Notes: generated from the sequence alone by a model not told the origin. 9,233 nucleotides of DNA from Nocardioides sp. (GCA_030452025.1 JAKDNC010000098.1:1-9233), one strand, 5' to 3'; positions 1 through 6,852 are shown, numbered from the stretch's first letter. Translations and numbers: made by a program.

Positions 1-391
1 TGTCGCTCCCCCCCTGGGGCTCCACGGGGGCGCCGTCCTTGACGTTGACGATCACGTCGGGGTCGTGGGAGGCGACGATGTCGACGTTCCTGGACACACC
101 GGGCGGTGCGACGAGCACCGGGCACCCGGCCTCGAACGCGGCCAGGTAGGCAACCACGAAGTCGACGCTGTTCTCACCGGTCAGCATCACCAGCCTCCGG
201 GTGTCGAGCCACTGCGCAGCAAAACTCCGCACCCGCTCGGCGAGCTCGTGGTAGGTCATCGTCGCGGAGTCCCAGTGCAGGGCGACCCGGTCGCCGAACC
301 GAGTCAGGTCGCCGAAGGGCGACGTCCGCGCCTCCGGGCCCTGGGCCGAGCTCTGGGCCGCACTCTGGAAAGGAACGAAAGTGGCACTCAT
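1..391 (-). CDS. AMP-binding enzyme (acyl-CoA ligase/adenylation superfamily), N-terminal 130 residues, cut by window edge
   Basis: The reading frame is open from an ATG at 391-389 to the window edge (130 codons, no stop). It begins MSATFVPFQS. The segment DRVALHWDSATMTYHELAER (about residues 34-53) is the usual beginning of ANL-superfamily enzymes (a 'T-Y-x-E-L' stretch after a short strand). LTGENSVDFVVAYLAAFEAG (about 71-90) matches the conserved 'N-s-xx-f-v-x-aylaaf-aG' helix of that family. The ATP-binding loop (TSGSTGxPK type) and catalytic lysine would lie beyond the edge, so activity and substrate cannot be judged. The start codon overlaps the stop of fbpC by four bases (ATGA), and no strong Shine-Dalgarno is visible, so translation probably depends on coupling. 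Being last in an iron-regulated operon suggests activation of a carboxylic acid connected with iron or siderophore metabolism. That is inference. An ordinary fatty acyl-CoA ligase is the main alternative. Confidence 0.82.
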   Translation of the reverse strand, partial: MSATFVPFQSAAQSSAQGPEARTSPFGDLTRFGDRVALHWDSATMTYHELAERVRSFAAQWLDTRRLVMLTGENSVDFVVAYLAAFEAGCPVLVAPPGVSRNVDIVASHDPDVIVNVKDGAPVEPQGGSD

Positions 392-1413
392 GCCGGGTAG
401 ACCGTGACCCGGCCGTGCGTCAGGATCCGCACCTCGTCGCCGATGGTCGGCAGCTCGTCCCCACCCACCCGGCACAGCACCTCCGGATGACCGTCCACGC
501 CCAGGTGGACGGTCGCGTCGTGTCCGTGGAAGTCGAAGCCCCTGACCGTTGCCACGACCTTGGAGTCCTCGACGATGCGCACCTGCTCGGGGCGCGCGAA
601 GACCTGGGCCGGGCCGGACCCGACGTCCTCGGCCACGTCGAAGTCACCGATGGGTGTGTGCGCAACTCGGTCGGCGACGGTGGCCGACAACACCGTGCCC
701 GCACCGACGAAGGACGCGACGAACGGAGTGGCAGGATGCGCATAGACCTCGATGGGCGGGCCGACCTGGACCACCTTGCCGGCCTGCATCACCCCCACCG
801 AGTCGGCGAGCGAGAGCGCCTCGTTCTGGTCGTGGGTAACCAGGAGCGCCGCCGCACCTCGAGCCTGTACGGCGCGCATCACCGCACGCCCGGTCGACTC
901 ACGGAGCGAGGCGTCCAGGGACGAGAAGGGTTCGTCGAGCAGCAACAGGGACGGCTTCCGGGCCAGCGCGCGGGCCACCGCGACGCGTTGCTGCTGCCCG
1001 CCCGAGAGCTCGTGGGGATAGCGCGAGGCCAGGCTCGGGTCCAGCTCGAGGAGCGCCAGCAGGTCGGCCACGTCCCCGGCCCTCCGCTCGCGCCGGGAAA
1101 GCCCGAAGGTGATGTTCGCGGCGACATCGAGGTGCGGGAAGAGTGCCCCTTCCTGGGGCACGTACCCGATGTTGCGGTGCTTGGTCGACACCCGGGCCCG
1201 GCCGTCGGAGAGCACCACCCGATCGCCCAGACTGACCTCACCGGCGTCGCCGGACAGGAAGCCCGCAATCACCCGCAGCAGTGTCGTCTTTCCGCAGCCG
1301 GAGGGGCCGAGCACGGCGAGCACAGCACCGTCGGCGATCTCCAGGTCGACTCCGTCGAGGGCGCGGACCGAACCGAACGACCTGGTCAGTGAGCTGGTGC
1401 GCAGGACAGTCAT
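388..1413 (-). CDS. fbpC: Ferric iron ABC transporter, ATP-binding protein (FbpC/AfuC type)
   Basis: This 341-residue cytoplasmic ATPase would power Fe(III) import through FbpB. The nucleotide-binding domain is complete: Walker A GPSGCGKT at 36-43, Q-loop Gln87 in GYVPQEG, signature LSGGQ at 136-140, Walker B LLLLDE at 156-161, D-loop SSLD, and switch His194 in LLVTHDQ. Residues from about 235 to the end form a TOBE-like regulatory domain (VFARPEQVRI at 271-280), as in the FbpC/PotA/CysA group. The length is normal for that group (about 340-360). The ATG at 1413 has a strong ribosome binding site, GGAAGGA (1418-1424), and overlaps the fbpB stop by four bases. The gene overlaps the next one in the same way. 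ATPase sequence alone cannot separate iron from polyamine or sulfate import. The ferric assignment comes from the FbpA neighbour and the iron box. Confidence 0.93.
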   Translation of the reverse strand: MTVLRTSSLTRSFGSVRALDGVDLEIADGAVLAVLGPSGCGKTTLLRVIAGFLSGDAGEVSLGDRVVLSDGRARVSTKHRNIGYVPQEGALFPHLDVAANITFGLSRRERRAGDVADLLALLELDPSLASRYPHELSGGQQQRVAVARALARKPSLLLLDEPFSSLDASLRESTGRAVMRAVQARGAAALLVTHDQNEALSLADSVGVMQAGKVVQVGPPIEVYAHPATPFVASFVGAGTVLSATVADRVAHTPIGDFDVAEDVGSGPAQVFARPEQVRIVEDSKVVATVRGFDFHGHDATVHLGVDGHPEVLCRVGGDELPTIGDEVRILTHGRVTVYPA

Positions 1414-2969
1414 GACTTCCTTCCGGGGGTGCGGCTGAGCAGGTAGACCGCAGGCATGGCCAACCCGATCATCAGCAACGCGAACGGTGCGGCAGCGCCG
1501 TACTGCAGCCCCCCGGACAACGACCAGAACCGGGTGGCGAGTGTCTGGGTCTCGATCGGGGCCAACAGCAGCGTCGCGGTCAACTCGGTGCAGATGGCGA
1601 TGAAGACCAACGCTGCACCGGCGCCGATGCCGGGCAGCACGATCGGCACCGTCACCCGCCAGGTGGCCGCCATCCGGCTCAGCCCGAGGCTCCTGGCGAC
1701 GTTCTCGAGCACGGGCGGCGCCTGTTCGAGTGAGGAGCGCACACTGACCACCGCACGTGAGAGGAACATGATCAGGTAGGCAGCGACCAGGACGGGCGCG
1801 GTCTGGTAGAGCCCGGGGACGTACCGGATCGTGAAGGTGATCAGGGCCAGTGCGATGACGATTCCCGGCAACGCGTTCGCCGTGTAGGTGCTGCGTTCGA
1901 TCAGGGTGCTGGTCCGCGAGGCATGACGCACCACCAGCACGGACACCGGAAGGGCGAGGGCCACCGCGAGCAGAGCCCCGACGAGGGCGAACACGATCGT
2001 GGCCAAAGCCGTGGGCAGGAGGTCCTCGCTCCCGCGGCCCGTGGAGGTCCCGATCGACACCCAGCGGAGCAGGCTGTAGATGGGAACGCCCAGCGCCAGT
2101 GCCGTCACGGCCCCCGGCAGGAGCAGGGCCACCAGTCTGGCGCGACCGAGCTCGAGGCGCGCGGCCACACGCGGCGTACCGCTGCTGGTGGGTGCGTAAC
2201 GTCGTCGTCCACGTAGCCGCAGCTCCACGAGGAGCACCACGAAGCAGACCAGCACCAGCACGCTCGCGGTCATGTGTGCAGCTGCACCGTTGAAGCTGGT
2301 GTTGAACTGGTCATAGATCGCCGTGGTGAAGGTCGGGAAACGCAGCATCTTCAGTGCCCCGAACTCCGAGAGCATGTGCAGGGCCACGAGCAGGGAGCCA
2401 CCGAGAACCGCTGGACGAAGCTGGGGCAGGACCACCCGCAGGAAGGTCTGGGTCCGGCTGAGCCCGAGCGTCCCGGCAAGCTCTTCGTGCACCGGATCCA
2501 GTCCCCGCAGGGCGGCGGTCACCGGCAGGTAGACGAGCGGGAAGTAGGAAAGGGTCACCACCATCGACGCACCGGCATATCCCTCGACGGCATGCGTGAG
2601 CGAGACCCAGCCGAAGCCGTTGACGAACGCCGGCACGGCCAGCGGCGCCGTGAGCAACACGTGCCACAAACCACGCAGCGGCAGGTCTGTGCGAACCACC
2701 AGCCAGGCGCACGCGAGCGAGAGCACGATGCTGGCGGCCACGCAGGTGACCATCAACCCGAATGTGTGCCCCAGCAGCATCGCCATCCGCGGGCGAAACA
2801 GCTGGCCGAGAGCCACATCGGGGTCAACCGTGGCGGCATGCTGAACGAGCGAGATCAGCGGGATGAGCGCAAAGACAGCGATCGTCACGCCGAGCAGTCG
2901 CAGGGCCACGGGGGCGCCCTCCTGGGCACGCTCCGGAGGGCGCCGCTGCGTGGCGAGACGGATGGCCAT
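1410..2969 (-). CDS. fbpB: Ferric iron ABC transporter, two-domain permease (FbpB type)
   Basis: This 519-residue inner-membrane protein forms the whole translocation channel, because two permease halves are fused. Two EAA loops that contact the ATPase are visible: EELAGTLGLSRTQTFLRVVLP at about 162-182 and ENVARSLGLSRMAATWRVTVP at about 422-442. Hydrophobic segments lie at about 21-43, 68-92, 102-122, 135-152, 189-204, 233-250, 278-302, 320-346, 366-384, 391-409, 446-470 and 494-511, which fits 12 helices. The length is normal for FbpB/ThiP-type fused permeases. I chose the ATG at 2969-2967 (MAIRLATQRR). It shares one base with the fbpA stop (TGATG) and leaves a short basic N-terminus before the first helix. 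The frame is open further upstream, to 3419, but that part lies antiphase inside fbpA and reads as Arg-rich nonsense. The stop overlaps the fbpC start. Confidence 0.93.
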   Translation of the reverse strand: MAIRLATQRRPPERAQEGAPVALRLLGVTIAVFALIPLISLVQHAATVDPDVALGQLFRPRMAMLLGHTFGLMVTCVAASIVLSLACAWLVVRTDLPLRGLWHVLLTAPLAVPAFVNGFGWVSLTHAVEGYAGASMVVTLSYFPLVYLPVTAALRGLDPVHEELAGTLGLSRTQTFLRVVLPQLRPAVLGGSLLVALHMLSEFGALKMLRFPTFTTAIYDQFNTSFNGAAAHMTASVLVLVCFVVLLVELRLRGRRRYAPTSSGTPRVAARLELGRARLVALLLPGAVTALALGVPIYSLLRWVSIGTSTGRGSEDLLPTALATIVFALVGALLAVALALPVSVLVVRHASRTSTLIERSTYTANALPGIVIALALITFTIRYVPGLYQTAPVLVAAYLIMFLSRAVVSVRSSLEQAPPVLENVARSLGLSRMAATWRVTVPIVLPGIGAGAALVFIAICTELTATLLLAPIETQTLATRFWSLSGGLQYGAAAPFALLMIGLAMPAVYLLSRTPGRKS

Positions 2970-3979
2970 CAGATCAGACCGGCGTCCTGCATCAACTCGA
3001 TGACCTTCGGACCGTTCAATGCCGAGACGTCGACCACGGGCGGCTCGAGCGCGGAGAACGGCTTCACCTGGGAGTCCAGCTGGACGTCGGGGTTGAGCGG
3101 GTACTCCAGCGCATAGCTGTCGGCGAGCGCCTGCTGGCCGGCCTCGTCGACGAGCCACCTGACGAACTCCTGCGCGTCCTCCTGCTTGTCGCTGGACTCG
3201 AGGACACCGGCGCCGGAGACGCTCACGAACGCACCGGGGTCCTGGTTGGTGAAGAAGTGGAGCGCGGTCTCGGAGCTGTTCTCCCCAGACTCCTGCTGGT
3301 CGCGATACCAGTAGTAGTGATAGGCGATGCCGGTCTCGACCTCGCCGTCGTTGACGGACTGCATGACGATGTTGTTGCCGTCGTACACCTCGCCGTTCTC
3401 GGCCAGACCCTCGAGCCACGCCTTGGTGGCTGCTTCACCCTTGGTCTCGAGGACCGCGGAGACGATCGCCTGGAAGTCCGCGCCGGTGGGCGAGAACGAG
3501 ACGCGACCCTTCCACTTCGGCTCGGCGAGGTCGACGATGCTCGTGGGCAGCTCATCTTCGGAGATCTCGGAAGTGTTGTACATCAGCACCGTGGAGCGGG
3601 CCGCGAAGCCCGTCCAGTCCCCGCTTGCGGGACGGTAGGCCTGCGGGATCAGCTCGAGGGTGCCTTCCTCCAGCGGAGCGAAGAGGCCCTCCTTCTCGAC
3701 CAGTGACATGGCCGGTGAGTTCTCGGTGAGGAACACGTCCGCCGGCGACGCGTCGCCCTCCGCGACGAGCTGGTTGCCGAGCTCGAAGTCACTGCCGTTG
3801 CGGAGCTTCACCTCGATGCCGGTCTCGTCGGTGAACTTCGGGGCGAGCTCCTTGAGGAGCTCCTCGTGCTGAGCGTTGTAGACCGTGATGAACGGCCCGT
3901 CGTCCTCCTGGCTGCAGGCGCTGAGTGCGCCGGTCAGCAGGAGGAGAGGAACAGCAACAGCGAGCAGACGGGATGTCAT
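2969..3979 (-). CDS. fbpA: Ferric iron-binding lipoprotein, ABC transporter receptor (FbpA type)
   Basis: This 336-residue extracytoplasmic receptor would capture Fe(III) for FbpB. The signal peptide MTSRLLAVAVPLLLLTGALS ends in a lipobox, LSAC (19-22), so Cys22 should be lipidated. The mature protein aligns from memory along its length with Neisseria FbpA: ITVYNAQHEE (31-40), SPADVFLTENSPA (78-90), PKWKGRVSFSPT (154-165), AYHYYW (219-224), DPGAFVSVSGAGVL (247-260) and ALEYPLNP (290-297). The four iron ligands of FbpA appear retained: His38, Glu86, Tyr222 and Tyr223. This supports direct ferric binding rather than transport of another substrate. It is the first gene of the operon. The ATG at 3979 has AGGA five bases upstream, and an iron box lies 21 bp upstream of the start. 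No truncation or odd composition is apparent. Confidence 0.95.
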   Translation of the reverse strand: MTSRLLAVAVPLLLLTGALSACSQEDDGPFITVYNAQHEELLKELAPKFTDETGIEVKLRNGSDFELGNQLVAEGDASPADVFLTENSPAMSLVEKEGLFAPLEEGTLELIPQAYRPASGDWTGFAARSTVLMYNTSEISEDELPTSIVDLAEPKWKGRVSFSPTGADFQAIVSAVLETKGEAATKAWLEGLAENGEVYDGNNIVMQSVNDGEVETGIAYHYYWYRDQQESGENSSETALHFFTNQDPGAFVSVSGAGVLESSDKQEDAQEFVRWLVDEAGQQALADSYALEYPLNPDVQLDSQVKPFSALEPPVVDVSALNGPKVIELMQDAGLI

Positions 3980-3999
3980 GAGAGTCCTAGAACGGTGGC

Positions 4000-4018
4000 T
4001 AAGGGTCGCCTTACCTTA
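4000..4018 (-). promoter_or_regulatory. DtxR/IdeR-type iron box upstream of fbpA
   Basis: Read on the minus strand, the site is TAAGGTAAGGCGACCCTTA. It agrees with the 19-bp DtxR/IdeR consensus TWAGGTTAGSCTAACCTWA at 16 of 19 positions (mismatches at 7, 12 and 14). Both outer half-sites (TAAGGT, CCCTTA) are well kept. It lies 21-39 bp upstream of the fbpA start. From the family's known mode of action, Fe(II)-loaded DtxR/IdeR would bind here and block transcription of the fbp operon when iron is sufficient. Confidence 0.85.
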
Positions 4019-4042
4019 GTTCTCGGGCGCGGGAAAGAGCAA
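4013..4042 (-). promoter_or_regulatory. Probable fbpABC promoter (-35 TTGCTC, -10 TAAGGT)
   Basis: On the minus strand TTGCTC (4042-4037) is followed after 18 bp by TAAGGT (4018-4013), which fits the actinobacterial TTGNNN / TANNNT pattern. The -10 is the first six bases of the iron box, so repressor and RNA polymerase would compete for the same bases. Transcription would begin near 4006, giving a leader of about 27 nt that contains the AGGA ribosome binding site. The hexamers are short, so this is a reasoned prediction. Confidence 0.55.
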
Positions 4043-4146
4043 CGTGACGATCCCGACCAGCGGTATCGGCACCTTGGTCGACCGGACTGGCCCGAGGGCC
4101 GCGGGTCGGTTCGGGCGAGGTATGGCGTACCAGCTGCTCGTAACTC

Positions 4147-4207
4147 CGCAATTGCGGCCGTGTGACATGTTCGACGCGCAGAAACATGTCACACGGCCGC
4201 AATTGCG
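4147..4207. terminator. Perfect 25-bp inverted repeat with 11-nt loop, probable terminator/insulator between alaA and the fbp operon
   Basis: Arms 4147-4171 and 4183-4207 are exact reverse complements, and the loop is 4172-4182. The repeat begins 17 bp past the alaA stop and lies about 105 bp upstream of the predicted fbp -35. It can therefore end alaA transcripts and protect the iron promoter from read-through. There is no U-tract on either strand, as is common for long-stem actinobacterial terminators. Each arm carries the 10-bp palindrome CGCAATTGCG at its outer end (4147-4156, 4198-4207), plus CGGCCG and ACATGT. Other possible roles are a dispersed palindromic repeat element or a protein-binding site. 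The structure is certain from the sequence; the role is inferred. Confidence 0.7.
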
Positions 4208-4224
4208 CGACTACACGCACACGG

Positions 4225-5454
4225 TCAGGCGCCGGCGCGGACCTCGGCCAAGAACTCGGCGATCCGACCGATGGCCTCCTCGAGCATGTGTACGTCGGGC
4301 AGGGTGACCAGCCGGAAGTGGTCCGGCCGGGGCCAGTTGAAGCCGCTGCCGTGAGTGACCAGGATGTGCTTGGCACGCAGCAGGTCGATCACGAACTGCT
4401 GGTCGTCCTTGATCGGGTAGACCTCGGGGTCGAGCTTCGGAAAGCAGTAGAGCGCCCCCTTGGGCTCCACCGAGGAGACCCCCGGGATGTCGTTGAGCAT
4501 CCGGTGGGCCAGCATGCTCTGCTCGAAGAACCGGCCGCCGGGGCCGATGAACTCCTCCACCGACTGGTAGCCGCCGAGCGCGGTCTGGATGGCGTGCTGC
4601 CCCGGGACGTTGGCACACATCCGCATGTTCGCGACCAGGGTCAGACCTTCGAGGAAGTCCCGCGCGAGGTGCTTGGGTCCCGAGACCATCAGCCAGCCGG
4701 CGCGATAGCCACAGACCCGGTAGGCCTTCGACAGCCCACTGAAGGTGAGGCAGAGGACGTCGTCATCGGTGTACGCCGCGGTGTGGAGGTGGGTGGCCCC
4801 GTTGAACAGGATCTTCTCGTAGATCTCGTCGGAGAAGATGACCAGGTCGTGGCGTCGGGCGATGTCGACCATCGCCTTGACGGTGTCCTCGCTGTAGACG
4901 GCCCCGGTCGGGTTGTTCGGGTTGATGATGACGATCGCGTGGGTGTTCTCGGTGATCTTGGACTCGATGTCCTCGAGGTCCGGGTTCCACCCGTTCTCCT
5001 CGTCGCAGAGGTAGTGCACCGGCGTCCCGCCCGAGAGCGAGACTGCGCCGGTCCACAGCGGGTAGTCCGGCGCCGGGACGAGGATCTCGTTCCCGTCGTC
5101 GACGAAGGTCTGCAGCACCATCGAGATCAGCTCGGAGACACCGTTGCCGATGAAGACGTCATCGACATGGGCCTCCTGCAGCCCCCGGGACTGGTAGTAC
5201 TGCGCGACCGCGGTCCGCGCGGACCAGATTCCTCGGGAGTCGGAATAGCCCTGGGCGTCGGGGAGGTGGTGGACCATGTCGGCGACGACGGCCTCGGGAG
5301 CCTCGAATCCGAAGGGGGCGGGGTTCCCGATGTTGAGCTTCAGGATCCGGTGGCCCTGGGCCTCGAGGCGCTGGGCCTCCTCGAGGATCGGTCCGCGGAC
5401 GTCGTACCGGACATTCTTCAGCTTCTTGCTCTGCTTGATCTGGCGCACCCGCAC
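4225..5454 (-). CDS. alaA: PLP-dependent aminotransferase, AlaA family (glutamate-pyruvate aminotransferase)
   Basis: This cytoplasmic fold-type I aminotransferase of about 409 residues probably interconverts glutamate plus pyruvate with alanine plus 2-oxoglutarate. It follows E. coli AlaA closely from end to end (from memory), for example KLNIGNPAPFGF (39-50), NGVSELI (104-110), PAPDYPLWT (127-135) and HAIQTALGGYQS (287-298). Active-site residues are present: the PLP-binding Lys243 in FSGLSKAYR, the NPNNPTG loop at 178-184, Asp209 in SDEIY, Tyr131, and the carboxylate-binding Arg381 in HFRLVTLP. The start is uncertain. In-frame GTG codons at 5454 and 5448 fit the family's N-terminus, and neither has a clear ribosome binding site. 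The nearby ATG at 5456 is out of frame. The frame stays open further upstream into the preceding gene, but that part has no family character. It lies 41 bp downstream of the dehydrogenase, so co-transcription is likely. Confidence 0.92.
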   Translation of the reverse strand: MRVRQIKQSKKLKNVRYDVRGPILEEAQRLEAQGHRILKLNIGNPAPFGFEAPEAVVADMVHHLPDAQGYSDSRGIWSARTAVAQYYQSRGLQEAHVDDVFIGNGVSELISMVLQTFVDDGNEILVPAPDYPLWTGAVSLSGGTPVHYLCDEENGWNPDLEDIESKITENTHAIVIINPNNPTGAVYSEDTVKAMVDIARRHDLVIFSDEIYEKILFNGATHLHTAAYTDDDVLCLTFSGLSKAYRVCGYRAGWLMVSGPKHLARDFLEGLTLVANMRMCANVPGQHAIQTALGGYQSVEEFIGPGGRFFEQSMLAHRMLNDIPGVSSVEPKGALYCFPKLDPEVYPIKDDQQFVIDLLRAKHILVTHGSGFNWPRPDHFRLVTLPDVHMLEEAIGRIAEFLAEVRAGA

Positions 5455-5495
5455 ATGATCGCAGGCCGGTGGTCGCCGCGTCGCGCGAGTTCCCT

Positions 5496-6398
5496 TCAGT
5501 TCACGGTGTTGCGCAGCGGCTCGCCGGCGACATACCGCTCCAACTGGGTCCGCACCAAGGCAGCCATCCGCGGCAGCATTGCGGTCGTGCCACCGCCCGC
5601 GTGCGGGGTGATGAGCACGTCGGGGGCCTCCCACAGCGGGTGTCGGTCCGGCAGTGGCTCCGGGTCCGTGACGTCGAGGGCGAAGCGGAGTCGTCCGGCG
5701 TGGGCGATCACGGCGTCGGTGTCGAGGGTGGGCCCACGACCGATGTTGACCACCAGTGCGCCGTCCGCGAGGCGGGACAGGAAGGCGTCGTCGACGAGCT
5801 TGTCGGTGGATTCGAGGTGAGGCAGGACGTTGACCACGACATCTGTGTCGGGCAGCAGGTCGTCGATCTCGCCGATGCCGTGCACCTGCGAGAGCAGGTC
5901 ATCGGGACGAGGTGTCGACGCGACCGCGGTCACGACGGCCTTCGAGGCGACCATCCGCTCGGCGATCGCGCGGCCGATGGAACCGTAGCCCAGGATCAGT
6001 ACGCGACTGTCGGCCAGCGAGCGACGTCGCGGCATCCTGACCCAGCTGCCGTGCTGGCGCACCGCTTCGGGGATTCCACGCAGGCTGGCGATGGTCATCC
6101 CCAGCGCCATCTCGGCGGTTGCGTCGTCGTGCACGCCCGTGGCGTTGGACAACTTCACTCCATCAGGCATCAACTCGAGCATCCCGTCATACCCGGCGGA
6201 CTGGAGTTGAACGACGCGAAGGTCCCCGAAGGCGCTCAGGTTTGCCAGAGTTGTCGCGCTGGTGACGTAGTCGGCCACCAGGAACTCCACCTCGCCGGCC
6301 CGGTTGCCCGGGTCGCCGACCAAGATCTCGACGCCGGGCACCTCCCCCACGGCTTCGCGCAGTTCTCCGGTCGGCAGCATCGCGATGACTCCAGACAT
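5496..6398 (-). CDS. D-2-hydroxyacid dehydrogenase, NAD(P)-dependent
   Basis: This 300-residue cytoplasmic oxidoreductase belongs to the D-isomer-specific 2-hydroxyacid dehydrogenase family (2-oxo acid + NAD(P)H to D-2-hydroxy acid). The Rossmann motif is LILGYGSIGRAIA (134-146, GxGxxG at 137-142). The catalytic triad is visible: Arg221 in VNIGRG, Glu247 in DVTDPEPLP, and His266 in ITPHAGG. LQSAGYDGM (65-73) and the NATGVHDDATAEMALG segment (85-100) are the conserved substrate-loop and hinge regions. The position after the second NAD strand is Ala-Ser-Thr-Pro-Arg (160-164), with no acidic residue at the usual place. This hints at NADPH preference, but weakly. The protein is slightly short for the family (typically 310-330). 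The substrate could be glyoxylate/hydroxypyruvate or another 2-oxo acid. The ATG at 6398 has no Shine-Dalgarno but a well-placed -10, suggesting a leaderless mRNA. Confidence 0.9.
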   Translation of the reverse strand: MSGVIAMLPTGELREAVGEVPGVEILVGDPGNRAGEVEFLVADYVTSATTLANLSAFGDLRVVQLQSAGYDGMLELMPDGVKLSNATGVHDDATAEMALGMTIASLRGIPEAVRQHGSWVRMPRRRSLADSRVLILGYGSIGRAIAERMVASKAVVTAVASTPRPDDLLSQVHGIGEIDDLLPDTDVVVNVLPHLESTDKLVDDAFLSRLADGALVVNIGRGPTLDTDAVIAHAGRLRFALDVTDPEPLPDRHPLWEAPDVLITPHAGGGTTAMLPRMAALVRTQLERYVAGEPLRNTVN

Positions 6399-6404
6399 GG
6401 GTGC

Positions 6405-6410
6405 ATGATA
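6405..6410 (-). promoter_or_regulatory. Leaderless-type -10 element for the dehydrogenase-alaA unit
   Basis: On the minus strand TATCAT (TANNNT consensus) is separated by six bases from the ATG at 6398. Transcription normally starts about seven bases past the -10, which is the A of that ATG. Together with the lack of any purine-rich ribosome binding site before this start, this points to a leaderless transcript. No clear -35 is visible. Confidence 0.5.
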
Positions 6411-6432
6411 GTCGCGTGGCTGCGTGTGGTTC

Positions 6433-6466
6433 CTCGCCCGATCAGGTGACTCGCCCGATCAGGTGA
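6433..6466. repeat. 17-bp perfect tandem duplication spanning the stop codon of the SCP-like gene
   Basis: CTCGCCCGATCAGGTGA occurs twice back to back (6433-6449 and 6450-6466). The second copy covers the end and stop codon of the SCP-like gene, so the sequence Leu-Thr-stop is repeated just downstream, out of use. A local slippage duplication explains it. Confidence 0.9.
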
Positions 6467-6836
6467 GTGGGAGGTACGACGTCAGGTCGGCCCGCTCGCC
6501 ACTGGCCCGGAGCCGACCGTCGTGCTCCGCGTCGGCCCACTTCACCTCACCCACGGCCAGCCCAATCCACACTGCGGCGGACAGCTCCACGACCGCAGGC
6601 GGCGTACCCCTAGTGTGGCGCACCCCCGGGATCACCTGCACCGCTGCGAAGGGCAGCACCCGAACCTCGACGGAGTTGCCGGGCGCCCGATGCTGCAGGA
6701 CGGCGAGGTAGTGCTTGGTGAGCAGCTTCAGGTCGGCCCGATCGGTGGCATGACCGGCTGCCCCGCCGTGCTCACGCCACCGGACCAGCGCGGCTGCGAC
6801 GTCGGCAGGGTCCTCGGGAACCAGTTGTTTGGCCAC
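6459..6836 (-). CDS. Sterol-carrier-like protein (bacterial SCP ortholog family)
   Basis: This small cytoplasmic protein of 125 residues resembles the actinobacterial 'sterol carrier family'/bacterial SCP-ortholog domain. Typical stretches are LLTKHYLAVLQHRAPGNSVE (38-57), RVLPFAAVQVIPGVRHTRGT (59-78), PPAVVELSAAVWIGLAVGEV (79-98) and GRLRASGERADLTSYLPL (107-124). The fold is expected to form a hydrophobic ligand pocket, but no substrate is established for the family as far as I know. The GTG start at 6836 is chosen because it is the only in-frame start just before the recognisable protein. The frame stays open upstream to 7298, but there it lies antiphase inside the WYL regulator and is not family-like. 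The ribosome binding site is weak (GATGGGTGG immediately before GTG). It is separated from the upstream regulator by a palindrome. Confidence 0.8.
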   Translation of the reverse strand: MAKQLVPEDPADVAAALVRWREHGGAAGHATDRADLKLLTKHYLAVLQHRAPGNSVEVRVLPFAAVQVIPGVRHTRGTPPAVVELSAAVWIGLAVGEVKWADAEHDGRLRASGERADLTSYLPLT

Positions 6837-6852
6837 CCACCCATCATCGCGG

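Noticed and set aside
106..1392. 428-codon plus-strand open frame opposite fbpC
   Set aside because: It is antiparallel to a complete ABC ATPase. Its translation is Arg/Gly/His-rich without domains, as expected from third-position GC bias.
2970..3419. N-terminal extension of the fbpB frame by 150 codons
   Set aside because: It lies antiphase within fbpA and reads as Arg-rich nonsense. The ATG at 2969 gives the family length and an overlapping TGATG junction.
4162..5820. 552-codon plus-strand open frame opposite alaA and the dehydrogenase
   Set aside because: It spans two well-supported opposite genes and has low-complexity Asp/Val/Gly composition, so it is a shadow frame. Its start even lies inside the inverted repeat.
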